A model generated the notes under the pieces. That model was not told the origin of the DNA. It searched no databases and saw only the letters and a program-made list of their open reading frames with translations. From RGIG4097 sp964599875 (GTDB lineage: Bacteria; Bacillota; Clostridia; Christensenellales; CAG-917), in assembly GCA_964599875.1 (NCBI GenBank), contig CAZRHE010000008.1, positions 1-64,000 of the forward strand: DNA of 64,000 nucleotides. Direction: 5' to 3'. The position numbers and the translations under genes are program-made. Of this stretch, positions 53,525-62,728 are shown in pieces (the first letter of the stretch is position 1; every line of letters starts with the position of its first letter).

Positions 53525-53553
53525 AAGGGAACGCATTACGTCTGCGTTCCCTT
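53525..53553. terminator. Bidirectional terminator-like hairpin
   Basis: AAGGGAACGCA (53525-53535) pairs with TGCGTTCCCTT (53543-53553). It lies between the convergent collagen-like and PepSY-like genes. Confidence 0.7.
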
Positions 53554-53582
53554 GATTTCGTCTTATCGCCACCTAATATGCT

Positions 53583-53903
53583 TTATGCCATTTCTACGTC
53601 GACGATTTTAATTTCTCCCGTACGCGAATCGATTTCTATTTCGATTTCGTATCCGCCGGGTTGTTTCACCTCTATTTCGTACTTATAGTACGAATGAGCA
53701 AGATTGCTCGTATATTCGAGTTCCTTTTCAAAGTCGGTTACTATGACCTTGTCAAGACCGCTTGCCGTGTAGAAATTGTTTCTGTAATAATTAATCGCAA
53801 GTTCCTTTGCTTGCGCCTCGCCGTAGTTAACGCCCTTTTTTGCAGAGCCGACCGCGGTGCCGAATACGCCGTTTGTGCTATCTTTATTTAATAATCCACC
53901 CAT
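53583..53903 (-). CDS. PepSY-like small protein, 106 aa
   Basis: A small protein with GEAQAKELAINYYRNNF, then a predicted strand-turn-strand (YEIEVKQPGGYEIEIEIDSRTGEIKIVDVE) typical of PepSY-type domains. The Asp-Ser-Arg-Thr-Gly-Glu-Ile turn is characteristic. No signal peptide is visible. Its start overlaps the end of the next upstream gene by 16 bases in another frame, so the two are translationally coupled. More A/T-rich than the ribosomal genes to the right. Role unknown. Confidence 0.6.
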   Translation of the reverse strand: MGGLLNKDSTNGVFGTAVGSAKKGVNYGEAQAKELAINYYRNNFYTASGLDKVIVTDFEKELEYTSNLAHSYYKYEIEVKQPGGYEIEIEIDSRTGEIKIVDVEMA

Positions 53904-54166
53904 TCCATTTGTCGTTCCGCCTCTAAAAAGGTTTTGCCTCTAAACAACTTTGTTTCAAGGAAAACGTTGACACATTTTTCGGGAGTCGATGCAGAGTGTT
54001 CCCAAACATATCCGTCGACCGTAGGAGCCCATTGTTGTAAGCCAAGCCAATATTGCTTATCGCTCCACCATCCTTGTATCATATATTTGTGGTCTTCATA
54101 TACAAAAATGTTTTCTGTTCCATAATACAAATCGTCAATGAATTGTTTTACGTCCCCGTTTATCAT
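53888..54166 (-). CDS. Hypothetical protein, 92 aa
   Basis: I do not recognise it. It is rich in aromatic residues (MIQGWWSDKQYWLGLQQWAPTV) and looks like a small soluble alpha/beta protein with an N-terminal helix. The ATG follows AGGAG by ten bases. It is coupled to the PepSY-like gene by a 16-base overlap. The upstream region holds several palindromes and A/T-rich sequence, suggesting separate regulation. It could be an immunity- or inhibitor-type small protein; nothing in the sequence proves that. Confidence 0.6.
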   Translation of the reverse strand: MINGDVKQFIDDLYYGTENIFVYEDHKYMIQGWWSDKQYWLGLQQWAPTVDGYVWEHSASTPEKCVNVFLETKLFRGKTFLEAERQMEWVDY

Positions 54167-54350
54167 CTTTTTGGCACTCCTATAAAGTATTTATTGTATC
54201 TAGCGTACTCTTCATTATTTTAGTACGCCATATTTAACCATTTGATTGTATACAAATATCATGTCATGATTCTTTTTTCTTGTAAATGATTTTCTCATTT
54301 TTTGGGTTAAAAATTTTTAAGTGAATTTTCCAAGTAAAAATGGTCAAAAT
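54167..54350. other. AT-rich region with palindromes
   Basis: No gene is visible. It contains GCGTACT/AGTACGC (arms ~54203-54228), the perfect palindrome TTGTATACAA (near 54246-54255) and ATCATG-T-CATGAT (near 54258-54270). These could be operators for the small gene pair to the left. No terminator is clear. Confidence 0.45.
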
Positions 54351-54353
54351 CGT

Positions 54354-54382
54354 TTGACATTGTCTGCGCGAATGATTATTAT
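54354..54382 (+). promoter_or_regulatory. Sigma-A promoter for rplJ-rplL
   Basis: TTGACA (54354-54359), 17 bases, TATTAT (54377-54382); start of transcription near 54389. Confidence 0.9.
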
Positions 54383-54388
54383 ATATTC

Positions 54389-54527
54389 GTTTCCAAAGAC
54401 AGCAAGTGGACTTTGTCCGTAAGCGTGGCGCTTGCCGAGGATGAACTGAATACGTACTTGTATCGTGTGTCATTCCGTCTTTGGAGTGGCATTTTTAATA
54501 TCCGACGCGGTCGGAAATAAATAGGAG
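54389..54527 (+). ncRNA. Ribosomal protein L10 leader
   Basis: The 5' untranslated region of rplJ-rplL has the form of the Firmicutes L10 leader. A closing stem CCAAAGAC (54393-54400) pairs with GTCTTTGG (54477-54484), around a structured core that includes the kink-turn-like AAGCGTGGCGCTTGCCGAGGA region. L10(L12)4 binds this leader in Bacillus to repress its own operon. Position between promoter and rplJ start fits. Confidence 0.85.
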
Positions 54528-54533
54528 GTAAAA

Positions 54534-55043
54534 ATGGCATCCAAAGAAATTCTTGAACAAAAGGCTCAACACGTTGAAGAAATCAAAAGCAAGATTTCCG
54601 CGGCAAAAGGTCTTGTGGTCATCGACTATATGGGACTCACCGTCGCAGAAGACACCGCTTTCCGTAAGGATTTGAGAACCGCAGGCGTGCACTATCAAGT
54701 TCTCAAAAACCGCCTCGTCCAACGCGCATTCAACGAACTCGGTTACAACCAATTCGACGAAGCACTCAACGGACCTACGGCAATCGCATTCTCTGACACC
54801 GATGCGACCGTCCCTGCGAAAGTTATCTTCGACAACATCAAAAAGTTCAACAAGATGAAGGCGAAATGCGGTATGGTCGAAGGCGAATACCTCGACGATA
54901 AAGGCATCAAAGAAATCGCATCCATCCCGTCCAGAGAAATCCTTCTCTCCAAGATGCTCGGAAGCATGCAGGCACCCATCAGCGGACTCGCTCGCGTCCT
55001 CAGCAGAATTGCGGAAGCGCAAGAACAACAAGCACAAGGCTAA
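54534..55043 (+). CDS. rplJ: 50S ribosomal protein L10
   Basis: A 169-residue protein that anchors the L7/L12 stalk to 23S rRNA. The N-terminal KEILEQKAQHVEEIKSKI and the core GLVVIDYMGLTVAEDTAFRK, YQVLKNRLVQRA and GPTAIAFSDTD are typical. The C-terminal helix that binds L7/L12 ends in a Gln/Ala-rich tail. AGGAGG lies six bases before the ATG. First gene of a two-gene operon behind an L10 leader. The rpoB-rpoC genes that usually follow rplJL are not here; instead the pair converges on rplA. Confidence 0.98.
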   Translation: MASKEILEQKAQHVEEIKSKISAAKGLVVIDYMGLTVAEDTAFRKDLRTAGVHYQVLKNRLVQRAFNELGYNQFDEALNGPTAIAFSDTDATVPAKVIFDNIKKFNKMKAKCGMVEGEYLDDKGIKEIASIPSREILLSKMLGSMQAPISGLARVLSRIAEAQEQQAQG

Positions 55044-55103
55044 TAAGCCACTCAAAAATCGGGCATACGCCCACAATAATTATTTAATAAGGAGTATATA
55101 ACA

Positions 55104-55475
55104 ATGGCAGATATCCAAAAACTTATGGAAGAAATCAAAAGCATGACCGTTCTCGAACTCAACAACTTCGTGAAAGCACTTGAAGAAGAATTCGGCGTCA
55201 GCGCAGCAGCACCCGTAGCAGTCGTCGCAGGAGCAGCAGAAGCAGCACCCGCAGAAGAAGAAAAGACCGAATTTGACGTCGTCCTCAAAGAAATCGGCGC
55301 AAACAAAGTCCAAGTCATCAAAGTCGTCAAAGAAGCAACCGGACTCGGCCTCGTCGAAGCAAAAGCAGTCGTCGACGGAGCACCCAAGACCGTCAAAGAA
55401 CAACTCCCCAAAGCGGATGCAGAAGCACTCGTCGAGAAGTTCAAAGCAGCAGGCGCAGTCGCAGAACTCAAGTAA
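55104..55475 (+). CDS. rplL: 50S ribosomal protein L7/L12
   Basis: A 123-residue stalk protein present in several copies per ribosome; it recruits the translational GTPases. The N-terminal dimerisation helix (IQKLMEEIKSMTVLELNNFVKALEEEFG), the Ala-rich hinge (~35-55) and the C-terminal domain (TEFDVVLKEIGANKVQVIKVVKEATGLGLVEAK) are all clear. It lies 60 bases after rplJ with AAGGAG upstream of the ATG. A strong terminator follows directly. Confidence 0.98.
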   Translation: MADIQKLMEEIKSMTVLELNNFVKALEEEFGVSAAAPVAVVAGAAEAAPAEEEKTEFDVVLKEIGANKVQVIKVVKEATGLGLVEAKAVVDGAPKTVKEQLPKADAEALVEKFKAAGAVAELK

Positions 55476-55496
55476 TTCAACCCTACAAAACCCAAC

Positions 55497-55526
55497 AAAA
55501 AACCTCGCATCCCTGCGAGGTTTTTT
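55497..55526 (+). terminator. Terminator of rplJ-rplL
   Basis: AAAAAACCTCGCA (55497-55509) pairs with TGCGAGGTTTTTT (55514-55526). Confidence 0.95.
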
Positions 55527-55563
55527 GTTGCTCGTTTTCTTTGTATTGCTCTCTTTTTTATAG

Positions 55564-55595
55564 AAAAAATCCCGACGGTGAGGTCGGGATTTTTG
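55564..55595 (-). terminator. Terminator of the rplK-rplA transcript
   Basis: AAAAAATCCCGAC (55564-55576) pairs with GTCGGGATTTTT (55583-55594); six T's follow on minus. Confidence 0.9.
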
Positions 55596-55609
55596 TTTGG
55601 GTGCGGTTA

Positions 55610-56296
55610 TTAGCCGATTTTGCAGTTGATTTTGATGGAGGGACCCATGGTGGAGGCAATGTAGACGGACTTGAAGTAAGTGCCTTTTGCCGCTGCGGGT
55701 TTCGCCTTCAAAAGTGCGTCCATAACGGTGTTGTAGTTTTCCGCGAGTTTTTCGGGGCCGAAAGACTTCTTGCCGATGGGGACGTGCACGATGGATTGTT
55801 TGTCGAGTCTGTATTCGACTTTACCTGCTTTGATGTCGTGGACTGCTTTTGCGACGTCCATGGTGACGGTACCGGACTTGGGGTTAGGCATCAAGCCTTT
55901 AGGTCCGAGGACTCTTGCGATACGACCGACGATACTCATGACGTCGGGGGTTGCGACGACTGCGTCGAATTCAAGCCAGTTTTCGGTTTGGATCTTTTGG
56001 ATCATATCTTCTGCACCGACGTAATCTGCGCCTGCCGCGAGTGCTTGGTCTGCTTTCTCGCCCTTTGCGATGACGAGGACGCGGACGGTTTTACCGGTTC
56101 CGTTGGGGAGGACGCATACGCCACGGACTTGTTGGTCCGCTTTACGACCGTCGACACCGAGTTTGCAGTGAAGTTCTATAGTTTCATCGAATTTGGATTT
56201 TGCAGTTTGGATTGCGAGTTCGATTGCTTCGTTGCTGTCGTACGCCTTGTTTTCGATGAGTTTTTTGCTATCTACGTAATTTTTACCGCGTTTCAT
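55610..56296 (-). CDS. rplA: 50S ribosomal protein L1
   Basis: A 228-residue protein of the L1 stalk that contacts E-site tRNA. The segments MKRGKNYVDSKKLIE, FDETIELHCKLGVDGRKADQ, NGTGKTVRVLVI, and the L1 signature (ARVLGPKGLMPNPKSGTV near residue 128) are intact. It lies ten bases downstream of rplK, with GGAGG before the ATG. Last gene of the minus-strand translation block; a terminator follows. Confidence 0.98.
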   Translation of the reverse strand: MKRGKNYVDSKKLIENKAYDSNEAIELAIQTAKSKFDETIELHCKLGVDGRKADQQVRGVCVLPNGTGKTVRVLVIAKGEKADQALAAGADYVGAEDMIQKIQTENWLEFDAVVATPDVMSIVGRIARVLGPKGLMPNPKSGTVTMDVAKAVHDIKAGKVEYRLDKQSIVHVPIGKKSFGPEKLAENYNTVMDALLKAKPAAAKGTYFKSVYIASTMGPSIKINCKIG

Positions 56297-56306
56297 ATCT
56301 GCCTCC

Positions 56307-56732
56307 TTATTCTTCGACGAGGATACCCATGCTACGTGCGGTACCTGCGATCATGCTCATTGCAGATTCGACGTTTGCAGCATTAAGGTCTGCCATTTTG
56401 AGTTCCGCGATTTCTTTGCATTGTGCTTTGGTAAGGGTTGCGACTTTGTCCTTGTTGGGACGACCGGACGCAGTTTCGATACCGCAAGCCTTCTTGATAA
56501 GAACGGGCGCGGGAGGGGTCTTCATAATGAAGGTGAAGGAACGATCCTGATAGATGGTGATGACTACAGGAATGATAAGGCCTGCTTGTTTTGCGGTCTT
56601 TTCATTGAATTCCTTGGTGAATGCGGGAATATTGATGCCGTGAGGACCGAGGGAAGAACCTACGGGAGGTCCCGGAGTCGCTTTGCCGGCAGGAAGTTGC
56701 AGTTTGACAACTGCGGTGATTTTTTTAGCCAT
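56307..56732 (-). CDS. rplK: 50S ribosomal protein L11
   Basis: A 141-residue protein at the GTPase-associated centre, binding 23S rRNA and needed for the stringent response through RelA. The N-terminal KLQLPAGKATPGPPVGSSLGPHGINI with its proline-rich loop and the C-terminal rRNA-binding domain (KAQCKEIAELKMADLNA...MIAGTARSMGI) are typical. AGGAGG precedes the ATG. A 98-base gap separates it from nusG. Confidence 0.98.
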   Translation of the reverse strand: MAKKITAVVKLQLPAGKATPGPPVGSSLGPHGINIPAFTKEFNEKTAKQAGLIIPVVITIYQDRSFTFIMKTPPAPVLIKKACGIETASGRPNKDKVATLTKAQCKEIAELKMADLNAANVESAMSMIAGTARSMGILVEE

Positions 56733-56830
56733 ATATCCTCCTGACTAACGTGGTTTGACGGAAACGGATTGGGATTTGTTTCCTCCCACTTTGACCGAAT
56801 GGTCTTTCGTCTTATGCGGGAATCCGCAAC

Positions 56831-57385
56831 TCACAATTTTTCGATTTGCGAGGGGTCAAGTTCGATGGGGGTAGAACGCCCGAACATCTCGACGATGACT
56901 TTGACCTTTTGTTTTTCTGCGCTGATTGAGTCGACGACACCGCTGAAATTTTCAAGTGCGCCGTCAATGATTTTCACGTAGTCGCCCACTTCGATATCGA
57001 TTTCGCTCGTGGTAACGACTTCGAGTTTGTTGCGTCTGACTTCGTCGTCCGTAATAGGAAGAGGTCTGCCTTTAGGGCCGCAAAAACCGGTTACGCCTTC
57101 GGTGCTGGTGACGAATTGCCACACTTCGTCCGAATAAATCATTTTGATGAACACGTAGTTCGGCATTTTTTTGCGTTGAACGACTTTTCTCTTTCCGTCC
57201 TTTTCGACGACTTCGTCTTCATAAAGGATGATGGGAGCGCCAAAGATATAATCCTTGAATTTGGGATTGCGGTCAAGTTTATTCGTCATATCGCGCACGA
57301 CGCTTGCTTCGCAACCGGATTTGGTATGAAGAACGTACCAATAAGGCTTTTTATCATTTTTTATTTCATCACGGTTTTCATCCAT
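56831..57385 (-). CDS. nusG: Transcription termination/antitermination protein NusG
   Basis: A 184-residue protein. The N-terminal NGN domain begins with KPYWYVLHTKSGCEASVVRDM and includes RKKMPNYVFIKMIYSDEVWQFV. The C-terminal KOW domain (VGDYVKIIDGALENFSGVV) sits at ~130-160. It binds RNA polymerase and either rho, S10 or the ribosome. A short acidic N-terminal extension (~12 residues) precedes the usual start. It lies 11 bases downstream of secE, the standard arrangement. Confidence 0.97.
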   Translation of the reverse strand: MDENRDEIKNDKKPYWYVLHTKSGCEASVVRDMTNKLDRNPKFKDYIFGAPIILYEDEVVEKDGKRKVVQRKKMPNYVFIKMIYSDEVWQFVTSTEGVTGFCGPKGRPLPITDDEVRRNKLEVVTTSEIDIEVGDYVKIIDGALENFSGVVDSISAEKQKVKVIVEMFGRSTPIELDPSQIEKL

Positions 57386-57396
57386 AATGCGCTCTC

Positions 57397-57756
57397 CTAT
57401 TTAATAAACATATACGTCCATTCACCGGAAACGATAAGGCCGAAAATACCCGACAATACGTAGTCGATGATGAGTAGCACCAAGAAGAATGCGACGACGA
57501 CGGTCAAAACAACCGCGGTATTTTTGACGACGTCCTTTCCACCCGGCCAAGTAACCTTTTTGAGTTCGGACCAAACGCCTTTTATACCCTTCCACATTCT
57601 TTTGAAAATATTGGGTTTATCGGATTTTGATTTTGCCGTTTTCTTGGACTTCTTTTGAGGGGCTGCTTTATCATCCGCCGAAATGACCGGAACTTCCAGT
57701 TCGGAGTTCATTTTTTTAGAAGTATTCGCTTCATTTTTGGGCGTTTTCTTTGCCAT
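57397..57756 (-). CDS. secE: Preprotein translocase subunit SecE
   Basis: A 119-residue protein. The single membrane helix near the C-terminus (KNTAVVLTVVVAFFLVLLIIDYVLSG) follows the amphipathic segment FKRMWKGIKGVWSELKKVTWPG, the SecE signature that clamps SecY. The N-terminal ~55 residues are an unusually long, Lys/Ser-rich hydrophilic extension; core Bacillota SecE is about 60 residues. GGAGG lies upstream. Between rpmG and nusG as usual. Confidence 0.96.
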   Translation of the reverse strand: MAKKTPKNEANTSKKMNSELEVPVISADDKAAPQKKSKKTAKSKSDKPNIFKRMWKGIKGVWSELKKVTWPGGKDVVKNTAVVLTVVVAFFLVLLIIDYVLSGIFGLIVSGEWTYMFIK

Positions 57757-57769
57757 GTTGCCTCCTGCC

Positions 57770-57934
57770 TTACTTCGTTTCTCTGTGCAAGGTGTGTTTT
57801 TTGCAGAATCTGCAGTATTTCATAAGCTCCATCCTATCGGGATGTTTTTGCTTATTTTTTTTGAGATTGTAGTTACGTTGTTTGCACTCGGTGCAAGCAA
57901 GGGTAACTCTGACTCTTGCGTCTTTTTGAGCCAT
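57770..57934 (-). CDS. rpmG: 50S ribosomal protein L33 (zinc type)
   Basis: A 54-residue protein, starting MAQKDARVRVTLACTECK after AAGGAGG. Two CXXC pairs (Cys14/Cys17 and Cys41/Cys44) mark the zinc-binding C+ form. The segment NLKKNKQKHPDRMELMKYC is typical of L33. It lies between tuf and secE, 13 bases before secE. Confidence 0.97.
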   Translation of the reverse strand: MAQKDARVRVTLACTECKQRNYNLKKNKQKHPDRMELMKYCRFCKKHTLHRETK

Positions 57935-57973
57935 AATAGCCTCCTTGTTGATGCATTCTTTTCATAGGCATAC

Positions 57974-57998
57974 CCTACACGGCTATTCGCCGTGCAGG
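57974..57998 (-). other. Stem-loop between tuf and rpmG
   Basis: CACGGC (57978-57983) pairs with GCCGTG (57989-57994), extended by CCT/AGG with one mismatch. There is no T-run on minus, so it is probably a processing or mRNA-stability element inside the operon rather than a terminator. Confidence 0.5.
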
Positions 57999-58023
57999 AT
58001 ATATCGCTATTTGGAAAGAACAA

Positions 58024-59229
<1,206 letters not shown>

Positions 59230-59329
59230 ATTTGTTTCCTCCAAATATATTGTTGTTTTTGGCTTTTAGATTTATTTCGGAAAGATATATTATCCTCTAT
59301 ATATTAATTATTATATATAAGATTCAATA

Positions 59330-61405
59330 TTATCTTCTTCCCGTGACTTTGTCCGCGATGCTCTTCGGCACTTCTGCAAAGTGGTCGAACAACATCGTGA
59401 AGTTTCCTCTCCCTTGAGTGATGCTACGGAGAGTGGTCGCATATCCGAACATTTCGGACAAAGGCGCGGTGCAATCGATGGATTGTACGCTCCCCTTCGG
59501 CTCGATGCCCTGCACGTTTCCTCTTCTGGAGTTAATATTGCTGAGCACGTCCCCGAGGTATTCGTCCGGAACGAGGACTTCGACCTTCATAATGGGTTCG
59601 AGAAGGACGGGCGAGGCTTTTTCTGCGGCTTCTCTGAATGCGAGAGTGCCCGCAATCTTGAACGCCATTTCGCTCGAGTCGACTTCGTGCATACTGCCGT
59701 CGACGAGTCTTGCCTTGAAGTCTACGCATTCGTATCCTGCAAGGACGCCTGCTTTCGCCGCTTCTTTCACGCCTTCGCAAACCGCGTTTGCAAATTCTTT
59801 GGTGACCACGCCGCCGACCGTTTCGTTGGTGAACTCGAATCCGCCTTCGGGATTGGGTTCGAGAATAATCGTACAATCGCCGTATTGTCCGTGACCGCCC
59901 GTCTGTCTGACGAATTTGCCTTGCGCTTTTGCGGTTTTGGTGATGGTTTCGCGATAACTGACTTGGGGTTTGCCGACGTTTGCCTCGACCTTGAATTCAC
60001 GGAACATTCTGTCCACGATGATTTCGAGGTGAAGTTCGCCCATTCCCGCGATGAGGATTTGTCCCGTATCTGCGTCCGTGTACGCCTTGAAAGTGGGGTC
60101 TTCTTCTTGCAACTTAACGATTGCGTTCGTAAGTCTTTCTTGGCTGGCTTTGGACTTGGGCTCGATTGCCATCTTGATGACGGGCTCGGGAAATTCCATG
60201 TTTTCGAGGACGATCTGATGTCCCTTGTCACAAAGAGTATCTCCCGTCGTGCTTGCCTTCATGCCTACGAGAGCGACTATATCTCCCGCATACGCCTCGG
60301 TCATATCCTCTCTTTCGTCCGCGTTCATGCGAAGGATTCTTCCTATGCGTTCGTTGGTGTTCTTAATTGAATTGTACACCATCATTCCCGTCTTTATGGA
60401 ACCCGAATAGATTCTGATGAATTCGAGTTTTCCGACGAAAGGATCGGTGAGAATCTTGAACACGAGCGCGCTGAACGGTTCGTCGTCGCCGGGGTGTCTG
60501 GTTTCTTCTCTATCGACTCTGGGATTGGTGCCCGTGATAGAGTCGACGTCGACGGGGCTCGGCAAAAAGTCGATTATCGCATCGAGAAGTTTTTGGATGC
60601 CCTTGTTGCGGTAAGAACTGCCGCAAAGCACGGGGGTCATCTTCATCTCGATAGTCCCCTTGCGAATCGCTTGTTTCAATTCGTCGAGGGTGATAGAGTC
60701 CATTTCGTCCGAAATGCATTTTTCGAAAATGGAATCGCTGAAATCCGAAACTACGTCGAGCAATCTTTGTCTTGCTTCTTCATACTCGGATTGCATATTC
60801 GCGGGGATATCGTCCTCACGAGCGTTCAGCCCGTTGTCGGCGTCGTCGTAATAAAACGCTCTGCCGGTGAGCACGTCCACTATTCCGCGGAATTCGTTTT
60901 CACTTCCGATAGGCAATTCGATGGGGACGGCGTTGGTGTGAAGTCTTTCGTGCATCATCTTGATGACGTTGCCGAAATTCGCGCCGTTGATGTCCATCTT
61001 ATTGACGAATGCGATACGAGGGACTCTATAAGTATCCGCTTGTCGCCATACGTTTTCGGACTGAGGTTCGACTCCGCCCTTTGCGCAGAAAACGGCGACC
61101 GCGCCGTCGAGTACGCGAAGACTGCGTTCGACTTCAACGGTGAAGTCTACGTGTCCCGGCGTATCGATAATGTTGATTTGATGGCCTTTCCACGTGGTCG
61201 TAGTCGCGGCGGACGTAATGGTTATACCGCGCTCGCGCTCCTGCGCCATGTAATCCATAAAAGCAGAACCGTCGTGCACTTCACCGACTTTACGTATCAT
61301 TCCGGTATAGAAAAGCATACGCTCGGTCGTCGTAGTCTTGCCGGCGTCTATGTGTGCCATTACGCCGATATTTCTAACGTTTTTAAGTGCATAAGTTCTT
61401 GCCAT
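59330..61405 (-). CDS. fusA: Elongation factor G
   Basis: A 691-residue translocation GTPase. G domain motifs AHIDAGKTT, RGITITSAATT, DTPGHVDFT and NKMD are present, followed by domains II-V with the domain IV loop region (GGHGQYGDC) and the domain V ending in SMFG-type FGYATTLRSITQGRG. Length is normal. It lies six bases after rpsG, with GGTAG-type sequence before the ATG, in the classic str order rpsL-rpsG-fusA-tuf. Confidence 0.99.
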   Translation of the reverse strand: MARTYALKNVRNIGVMAHIDAGKTTTTERMLFYTGMIRKVGEVHDGSAFMDYMAQERERGITITSAATTTTWKGHQINIIDTPGHVDFTVEVERSLRVLDGAVAVFCAKGGVEPQSENVWRQADTYRVPRIAFVNKMDINGANFGNVIKMMHERLHTNAVPIELPIGSENEFRGIVDVLTGRAFYYDDADNGLNAREDDIPANMQSEYEEARQRLLDVVSDFSDSIFEKCISDEMDSITLDELKQAIRKGTIEMKMTPVLCGSSYRNKGIQKLLDAIIDFLPSPVDVDSITGTNPRVDREETRHPGDDEPFSALVFKILTDPFVGKLEFIRIYSGSIKTGMMVYNSIKNTNERIGRILRMNADEREDMTEAYAGDIVALVGMKASTTGDTLCDKGHQIVLENMEFPEPVIKMAIEPKSKASQERLTNAIVKLQEEDPTFKAYTDADTGQILIAGMGELHLEIIVDRMFREFKVEANVGKPQVSYRETITKTAKAQGKFVRQTGGHGQYGDCTIILEPNPEGGFEFTNETVGGVVTKEFANAVCEGVKEAAKAGVLAGYECVDFKARLVDGSMHEVDSSEMAFKIAGTLAFREAAEKASPVLLEPIMKVEVLVPDEYLGDVLSNINSRRGNVQGIEPKGSVQSIDCTAPLSEMFGYATTLRSITQGRGNFTMLFDHFAEVPKSIADKVTGRR

Positions 61406-61411
61406 TTTATA

Positions 61412-61882
61412 CTACCATCTATAGTGTGCAAACGCTTTGTTTGCTTCTGCCATACGGTGCATTTCGTCCTTCCTCTTGACTGCGCCGCCGGTGCCGTTGA
61501 ATGCGTCCATGAGTTCGCCTGCAAGACGTTCTTTCATGGTCTTTTCACTGCGCTTACGTGCAAAGTCGACTATCCATCTGATTGCGAGGGTTTGTCTTCT
61601 TTCGGGACGGATTTCCATAGGAACTTGATAGGTGCTGCCGCCGACTCTTCTTGCTTTGACTTCGAGTTGGGGTTTTGCGTTTTCAAGTGCTTTGTCGAAA
61701 ACTTCGATTGCTTCGACATTGAGTTTTTTCGCTGCTATTTCGAGTGCCTCGTAAACGATGGTTTGCGCGGTTCCCTTCTTGCCGTCGAGCATAACTTGGT
61801 TGATAAGTTTTGCAAGCACGACGCTACCGTATACGGGATCGGGCAATACGTCTCTTTTGGGCACGCCACTTCTTCTAGGCAT
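61412..61882 (-). CDS. rpsG: 30S ribosomal protein S7
   Basis: A 156-residue primary binding protein of the 30S head. MPRRSGVPKRDVLPDPVYGS, LINQVMLDGKKGTAQ, the motif VEVKARRVGGSTYQVP-like segment (EVKARRVGGSTYQVPMEI) and the C-terminal hairpin ending AHYRW are typical. AGGAGG precedes the start. In many bacteria S7 also represses its own operon. Confidence 0.99.
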   Translation of the reverse strand: MPRRSGVPKRDVLPDPVYGSVVLAKLINQVMLDGKKGTAQTIVYEALEIAAKKLNVEAIEVFDKALENAKPQLEVKARRVGGSTYQVPMEIRPERRQTLAIRWIVDFARKRSEKTMKERLAGELMDAFNGTGGAVKRKDEMHRMAEANKAFAHYRW

Positions 61883-61920
61883 AATAAACCTCCTGGGTAA
61901 TTAATTTACATTCGAATTTG

Positions 61921-62292
61921 TTATTTGGGGCGTTTTGCACCATACTTGGATCTTGCCTGATTGCGTTTTGCAACGCCTGCAGTATCAAGAGCACCACGAA
62001 TGATGTGATAACGCACACCGGGCAGGTCCTTGACACGTCCGCCTCTGATAAGAACGACACTGTGTTCTTGCAGATTGTGGCCGATGCCGGGGATGTAGAC
62101 AGTACCTTCCATACCGTTCACAAGACGTACTCTTGCGATTTTACGGAGAGCGGAGTTAGGCTTCTTAGGGGAAGTCGTGGTAACGCTCAGGCAAATACCT
62201 CTCTTTTGAGGGCATTGCTCCATGATAGGGGTCATAGATTTCTTGACCTGTCTTTCTCTGCCTTTTCTAATCAACTGATTAATGGTTGGCAT
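61921..62292 (-). CDS. rpsL: 30S ribosomal protein S12
   Basis: A 123-residue decoding-centre protein; the start at 62292 (MPTINQLIRKG) follows AGGAGG. The segment TTSPKKPNSALRKIARVRL and the loop GRVKDLPGVRYH are intact, with the lysines that change in streptomycin-resistant mutants both wild type (Lys43 in PKKPNS and Lys in GRVKDLPG). First gene of the str-type operon, behind a leader of about 270 bases. Confidence 0.99.
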   Translation of the reverse strand: MPTINQLIRKGRERQVKKSMTPIMEQCPQKRGICLSVTTTSPKKPNSALRKIARVRLVNGMEGTVYIPGIGHNLQEHSVVLIRGGRVKDLPGVRYHIIRGALDTAGVAKRNQARSKYGAKRPK

Positions 62293-62564
62293 TATTGTTC
62301 CTCCTATTTGATTTTTCGAATGTACCCGCAACCCTACAGGTGCAATTCAAGACTATCCCTCCGACTTCTCTTCCGCGTTGGAATTTACGCTTCGGATACG
62401 TCTTCGGCGCCCTCCGGTTAAGTCACACACCTGACCGCCCCTTCGGACAAGCCCTCGGATTCCCGCCTGCAACCGGCAGTCCTCTTCAGACTTTTGAGCA
62501 TGTTCGTCGTTTTCAACCCGCGAAAATTTTCACAAGTTAAAAACTGCTTGCGGATTTTGCAAGC
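62293..62564 (-). ncRNA. Long structured leader of the rpsL operon
   Basis: From the predicted transcription start near 62564 to the rpsL start there are about 270 bases, far longer than a plain ribosome-binding leader. A 5' hairpin (GCTTGC 62546-62551 with GCAAGC 62559-62564) is followed by AGTTTTT, and G/C-rich, hairpin-forming blocks follow (62340-62490). A 27-codon frame (62418-62501, minus) without a clear ribosome-binding site lies within. It may be a ribosomal-protein autoregulatory leader; I cannot assign it to a named family. Confidence 0.5.
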
Positions 62565-62570
62565 GAGTTA

Positions 62571-62599
62571 AGTTTAGCAATTATTTGAAATCGTGTCAA
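62571..62599 (-). promoter_or_regulatory. Sigma-A promoter for the rpsL operon
   Basis: On the minus strand TTGACA (62594-62599), exactly 17 bases, TAAACT (62571-62576). Confidence 0.88.
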
Positions 62600-62728
62600 A
62601 CGAATTGACGGTAAATACAAAAAAATTTTTTATCTTTATATATATAACTATATATAGCGCACAAGGCGGCTCGTCGGACACAACGCCACCCCTACAAAAA
62701 GGGGAAAATCATATTTCCGCCGCCTATT
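62600..62728. other. Spacer between tsaD and the rpsL promoter
   Basis: A/T-rich 62620-62660, then inverted repeats (CCCCTACAAAAAGGGG near 62690-62705, and GGCGG/CCGCC flanking ~62665-62725) that could form the tsaD terminator, although a clear T-run on minus is lacking. No gene is visible. Confidence 0.4.

Noticed and set aside
62418..62501. A 27-residue leader peptide in the rpsL leader as a real gene.
   Set aside because: It has no ribosome-binding site and an amino-acid composition without an attenuation-type run; it is mentioned only as part of the leader.
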